Shown: piece after piece, positions 6,163 through 8,741 of the stretch | Position numbering within the stretch: the stretch's first letter is position 1 | How the letters are laid out: every line of letters starts with the position of its first letter | NCBI GenBank assembly: GCA_029573975.1 | Contig: JAKQBU010000243.1 | Span: 1 to 8,741 of the forward strand | Reading direction: 5' to 3' | Length of the DNA: 8,741 nt | Source of the DNA: Planctomycetota bacterium | Lineage (GTDB): Bacteria; Planctomycetota; Phycisphaerae; Sedimentisphaerales; SM23-30 | Translations under genes and position numbers: made by a program | The notes under the pieces: model-generated | Seen by the model: only the letters and a program-made list of their open reading frames with translations | Told to the model about the DNA's origin: nothing | The model's database searches: none

Positions 6163-7854
6163 TTATGCCGTGGCGTTCACCTGGTCTTTGATGGCCAGCA
6201 GCTCCTTCATCACCCCCGAGAGATGGGCGGAACCGTCCTTGCGCCCGAACGCATCGTGCAATAGCTGGTAAAGCGAATACAACCGTTGATATACCTTCTG
6301 ATTCTCCGGGAGGGGCGTAAAAGTACGCTCTTTTATGCCGCACATCGATTTTTGCGCTTCCTCGAAGTTGTCATAACCACCCGCCGCTTTACCAGCTACT
6401 ACCGCGCCAGCGATCGCAGAACCCAGCGCGCAAGTCTGAGCCGAACGCGATACCAGCATTTTCCGACCGACGATGTCCGCATAAATCTGCATCAGCATCG
6501 CATTTTTTTCCGCGATCCCGCCGCAATTTATGATTTCCGCAACTTGAACCCCGTATTTTTCCATTTGTTGGATGATGGCCAGCATTCCAAAGGCCGTTGC
6601 CTCAATGAGCGCCCGATACATCTCTTCCGGGCGGGTATGCAGCGTTTGTCCCAGCAGCAGGCCGGTCAGCCGCTGATCGGCCAGGATGTTCCGGTTGCCG
6701 TTATTCCAGTCCAATGCCAGCAGGCCCGTTTGCCCGGGCTTGAGCTGGCTGGCTTTCCTGGTTAATTCCTCGTGGGAGCCGTTTTTCGCCCCGCCCGGCT
6801 GGAGATAGTTCACAAACCAGTTATATATATCGCCCACCGCTGCCTGGCCGGCCTCGATGCCGAAATAGCCCGGCAGGACCGAGCCGTCCACGATTCCGCA
6901 GACGCCGGGAATGTCCCGCAGCGGCTGGCTGCTGGACCAGACGGATATATCGCAGGCGCTGGTCCCGATAATCTGGACCAGTTTGCCGCTGCCCACCCCG
7001 GCGCCGACCGCGCCCATATGGGCGTCGATGGCGCCTACCGCCACCGGAATGCCCGCCGGCAGCCCCAGTTTCTGTGCCCATTCTTTGGTCAGGCTGCCTG
7101 CTGACGTATCAATCGTATAGGTTTTATCCGCCAGCCGGTCCCGCAGCGTTCCCAGCTTCGGGTCCAGCTTTGCTAGAAATTCCCTGGCTGGGAACCCGCC
7201 CCAGCTTTCGCTAAAAAGGCCCTTATGTCCGGCGGCACAGCGGTTGCATTTGAACTGCCCCGGGTGAGCTTTGCCGGTCAGTACGGCAGGGACATAGTCC
7301 GACAGCTCAACCCAGGTCCAGGCGGCTTCAAATACCTTCTGGTCTGTCCGCAGGCAGTGCAGAATTTTGCTGAAATACCATTCCGGCGAATAGGTGCCGC
7401 CGCATTTGGCGAGGTATTGGGGTTTTTCCTTCCGGGCCAGTTCGGTGATTTCCGCCGCTTCGGTGTAGCTGGTATGGTCCTTCCACAGCCAGGCCAGGGC
7501 ATTGAGATTTCCCTGAAATTCCTTATGCTCGCTTAGCGGCACCCCCTCTTTGTCCACCGGCAGGGGGGTTGAACTGGTGGCATCCACGCCGATCCCGATC
7601 ACCTGATCGGCGGAAAAGTTCCGGCGTTGGTCCCGGGCGTTTTTTAGGGCTGCCTGGACACATGCTACCATCCCCTGGATATAATCCGACGGGTTCTGCC
7701 GTGCCACATTATGATCGGAGGATTGCAGAATGATTCCCGCCTCACCGGTCGGGTAGGGGCTAACCGCGGTTGCCACCTCTTCCCCGCTGGCGGTATCCAC
7801 GATCAAGCAGCGAACTGAATTGGTTCCATAGTCTAATCCAATCGAATAGCTCAT
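6163..7854 (-). CDS. araB: L-ribulokinase
   Basis: The 563-residue FGGY-family kinase phosphorylates L-ribulose at O5 with ATP, giving L-ribulose 5-phosphate, the second step of bacterial L-arabinose use in the cytoplasm. Its length matches E. coli AraB (566). The match runs end to end: GLDYGTNSVR (6-15, phosphate-binding first motif), GIGVDATSSTP (87-97), WLWKDHT (122-128), GGTYSPEWYFSKILH (152-166), WVELSDYVPA (181-190), CAAGHKGLFSESWGG (206-220), GAIDAHMGAVGAG (274-286), IGTSACD (296-302) and CGIVDGSVLPGYFGIEAGQ (319-337). Asp277 is the expected catalytic base of the FGGY family, and GGIAEKN (445-451) is the ATP-side motif. Arabinose isomerase and ribulose-phosphate epimerase are not in the window. 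The start is preceded by only a weak purine stretch. Transcription diverges from the oxidoreductase gene, and the promoter region carries operator-like repeats, consistent with sugar-responsive control. Confidence 0.96.
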   Translation of the reverse strand: MSYSIGLDYGTNSVRCLIVDTASGEEVATAVSPYPTGEAGIILQSSDHNVARQNPSDYIQGMVACVQAALKNARDQRRNFSADQVIGIGVDATSSTPLPVDKEGVPLSEHKEFQGNLNALAWLWKDHTSYTEAAEITELARKEKPQYLAKCGGTYSPEWYFSKILHCLRTDQKVFEAAWTWVELSDYVPAVLTGKAHPGQFKCNRCAAGHKGLFSESWGGFPAREFLAKLDPKLGTLRDRLADKTYTIDTSAGSLTKEWAQKLGLPAGIPVAVGAIDAHMGAVGAGVGSGKLVQIIGTSACDISVWSSSQPLRDIPGVCGIVDGSVLPGYFGIEAGQAAVGDIYNWFVNYLQPGGAKNGSHEELTRKASQLKPGQTGLLALDWNNGNRNILADQRLTGLLLGQTLHTRPEEMYRALIEATAFGMLAIIQQMEKYGVQVAEIINCGGIAEKNAMLMQIYADIVGRKMLVSRSAQTCALGSAIAGAVVAGKAAGGYDNFEEAQKSMCGIKERTFTPLPENQKVYQRLYSLYQLLHDAFGRKDGSAHLSGVMKELLAIKDQVNATA

Positions 7855-7913
7855 GCTCGTCTCTTTTACCTGGTTTTACTCTTCGTCAGCGGCGAAATCC
7901 ATACCTTACATTC

Positions 7914-7941
7914 TTTTGTATATCGTTTTTGTACTTTTGCA
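7914..7941 (-). repeat. Three tandem TACAAAA-like heptamers just downstream of the araB promoter
   Basis: Read on the minus strand the order is TGCAAAA (7941-7935), TACAAAA (7933-7927) and TACAAAA (7920-7914). The two exact copies are 13 bp apart. They begin immediately past the candidate -10 of araB, where a bound repressor would block initiation. No regulator family is assigned. The A-rich base composition makes chance a real alternative. Confidence 0.4.
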
Positions 7942-7968
7942 TTCTATAATAATTCTGGTGAATGGGAA
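7941..7968 (-). promoter_or_regulatory. araB: Candidate araB promoter
   Basis: On the minus strand TTCCCA (7968-7963) and TAGAAT (7946-7941) are separated by 16 bp. The -10 matches sigma-70 consensus at 5 of 6 positions while the -35 is weak, as is common for regulated promoters. It would leave a leader of roughly 80 bases before the araB ATG. Confidence 0.4.
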
Positions 7969-7976
7969 ACGCCATT
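7961..7976. promoter_or_regulatory. Inverted repeat over the araB -35 region, possible operator
   Basis: AATGG and CCATT form perfect 5-bp arms around GAAACG. The repeat covers the candidate -35 hexamer of araB. A partly overlapping GCCA-TTAT-TGGC (7971-7982) adds a second short symmetry. The central CG is off the axis, so it does not fit a standard LacI-family operator. Confidence 0.35.
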
Positions 7977-8059
7977 ATTGGCATAAATAATAACCATTTT
8001 GAGCATTCCCGTGCGTCCGGTAGCTGATGTGGGGTTGTCTTGGTTTTTCATAAATATAT

Positions 8060-8092
8060 TAATATCAAGATATTATATTTATAAAGATATTA
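8060..8092. promoter_or_regulatory. TAATATC/GATATTA palindrome plus extra half-site, possible operator
   Basis: TAATATC-AA-GATATTA (8060-8075) has perfect 7-bp arms, and a further GATATTA lies at 8086-8092. Just to the left, ATATTAATAT (8056-8065) is itself a palindrome. The cluster sits directly upstream of the candidate -35 for the plus-strand gene, a typical activator position. The local AT-richness lowers the significance, but a 14-of-16 symmetric match with a repeated half-site is notable. Confidence 0.45.
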
Positions 8093-8095
8093 CTC

Positions 8096-8143
8096 TTGTT
8101 ATTCCGCTGTATATACTGTAAAATATCTCGAAAATTTTATAAT
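8096..8143 (+). promoter_or_regulatory. Candidate promoter(s) of the oxidoreductase gene
   Basis: TTGTTA (8096-8101) and TAAAAT (8119-8124) are separated by 17 bp, close to the sigma-70 consensus. A perfect TATAAT also occurs at 8138-8143 but lacks a good -35 at the right distance. Either would give a short leader before the ATG at 8182. Confidence 0.4.
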
Positions 8144-8171
8144 TTTTCATCAATCCGGACTTTAGCATGAT

Positions 8172-8175
8172 GGAG
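8172..8175 (+). promoter_or_regulatory. Shine-Dalgarno sequence of the oxidoreductase gene
   Basis: GGAG lies 6 bases before the ATG at 8182. It is the clearest ribosome binding site in the window and fixes the start, together with the Tat signal that follows at once. Confidence 0.75.
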
Positions 8176-8181
8176 TAAACG

Positions 8182-8741
8182 ATGAGCAGCCAATTTTCCC
8201 CATTACACTTTTCCCGCCGTGATTTTCTCCGTTCCTCCGCGGTTGCCTCCCTGACGGCCATGACCGCCGGTCTGAACAAGTCTTTTGCTGCCGGTTCTGA
8301 CAAAATCCGTGTCGGGGTCCTGGGCTGCGGTGACCGGGGGATGTATGATTCCACCAATTGCGTCAATGCCGCCGAGAATGTTGAGATTGTCGCCCTTGCC
8401 GATCTGTTTCAGGATCGGATTGACAGCTTTCTCGAATATTATAAAACCAAACTTCCCACGAAGATTAACGTCACTCCGGAAACCTGTTTCACCGGTTTTG
8501 ATGCCTATCAAAAGTTGCTGGCCTGCGATATTGACCTGGTTCTGATGACTCAGTGTCCTCACTTTCGCCCGATGCATTTCCGGGCCGCGATCGAGGCGGG
8601 AAAACACGTATTCATGGAAAAACCCGTAGCTGTGGATCCGGTGGGTATCCGCTCACTCCTGGAAACCGGCCGGCTGGCCGACAAGAAAAAACTTACCGTT
8701 CTGGCCGGCACCCAAATGCACCGGATTGCCCATCTGGTCGA
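8182..8741 (+). CDS. Tat-exported Gfo/Idh/MocA-family oxidoreductase (3' end beyond the window)
   Basis: The frame is open from ATG 8182 to the right edge, giving 186 residues of a protein that in this family is usually 350-470 long. It begins with a twin-arginine signal: SRRDFLRSSA at 11-20, a hydrophobic stretch to about 30 and likely cleavage near SFA (35-37). The enzyme should therefore be exported folded, with its cofactor. The NAD(P)-binding Rossmann fold follows: GVLGCGDRG (45-53, GxGxxG) and Asp74 at the end of the second strand (ALADLF). GKHVFMEKPVAVDP (140-153) holds the family EKP motif with the catalytic-region lysine Lys147. Family members oxidise or reduce sugars, inositols and related compounds; the specific substrate cannot be read from this half. 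It is divergent from araB, which suggests carbohydrate use. Confidence 0.9.
   Translation, partial: MSSQFSPLHFSRRDFLRSSAVASLTAMTAGLNKSFAAGSDKIRVGVLGCGDRGMYDSTNCVNAAENVEIVALADLFQDRIDSFLEYYKTKLPTKINVTPETCFTGFDAYQKLLACDIDLVLMTQCPHFRPMHFRAAIEAGKHVFMEKPVAVDPVGIRSLLETGRLADKKKLTVLAGTQMHRIAHLV

Larger units (their letters stand above)
7855..8181. promoter_or_regulatory. Divergent regulatory region between araB and the oxidoreductase gene
   Basis: This 327-bp AT-rich region has no supported gene. From the araB side it contains tandem TACAAAA-type repeats (7914-7941), a promoter-like pair with an overlapping inverted repeat (7941-7976), a mixed-composition stretch at about 7985-8040 with nothing I recognise, a TAATATC/GATATTA palindrome cluster (8051-8092), and promoter-like hexamers and a Shine-Dalgarno sequence for the plus-strand gene (8096-8175). 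The arrangement suggests separate control in each direction. Confidence 0.6.

Noticed and set aside
7855..8181. CRISPR-like array in the AT-rich divergent region
   Set aside because: The repeats are 7 bp, irregularly spaced and symmetric like operators. There are no uniform repeats and spacers, and no cas genes.
8203..8607. Minus-strand frame of 134 codons opposite the oxidoreductase
   Set aside because: The plus strand encodes an unmistakable Tat signal, Rossmann motif and EKP motif over the same DNA.

Overview
The window looks like chromosomal DNA from a Gram-negative bacterium, most likely a planctomycete (possibly Phycisphaerae-like). This is inferred from gene style and arrangement: a von Willebrand factor A (VWA) protein beside an ExbB/ExbD/ExbD set with a large exported repeat protein, and a Tat-exported Gfo/Idh/MocA oxidoreductase beside a sugar kinase. 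No marker gene is present to prove the taxonomy. Most genes lie on the minus strand.

Region 1 (5853 down to 106, minus strand) is a compact operon-like run. In transcription order it holds a membrane-anchored VWA protein, an ExbB/TolQ/MotA-type proton-channel subunit, two different ExbD/TolR-type subunits, and a large exported helical-repeat protein. The last three genes are joined by a 4-bp ATGA overlap and a 2-bp gap. The repeat protein is split into two overlapping reading frames by an apparent -1 frameshift near position 1250; rejoined, it would be about 950 residues. The VWA protein has a TonB-like layout: a short cytoplasmic N-terminus, one membrane helix with an S-x-x-x-H motif, a proline-rich linker and a C-terminal periplasmic domain, which here is VWA. 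The set therefore reads as an ion-gradient-powered envelope machine in which a VWA domain may replace the TonB C-terminal domain. Its substrate is unknown.

Region 2 (5913-5985) is a tRNA-Lys(UUU) gene on the minus strand, directly upstream of the VWA gene.

Region 3 (6163-8741) is a divergent sugar-metabolism pair. L-ribulokinase (araB) is on the minus strand. A Tat-exported Gfo/Idh/MocA-family oxidoreductase starts on the plus strand at 8182 and runs off the right edge. The 327-bp AT-rich region between them holds promoter-like elements for both directions, an inverted repeat over the araB -35 region, tandem TACAAAA-type repeats just past the araB -10, and a near-perfect TAATATC/GATATTA palindrome upstream of the oxidoreductase promoter. 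The first 105 bases at the left edge contain no gene I can support.
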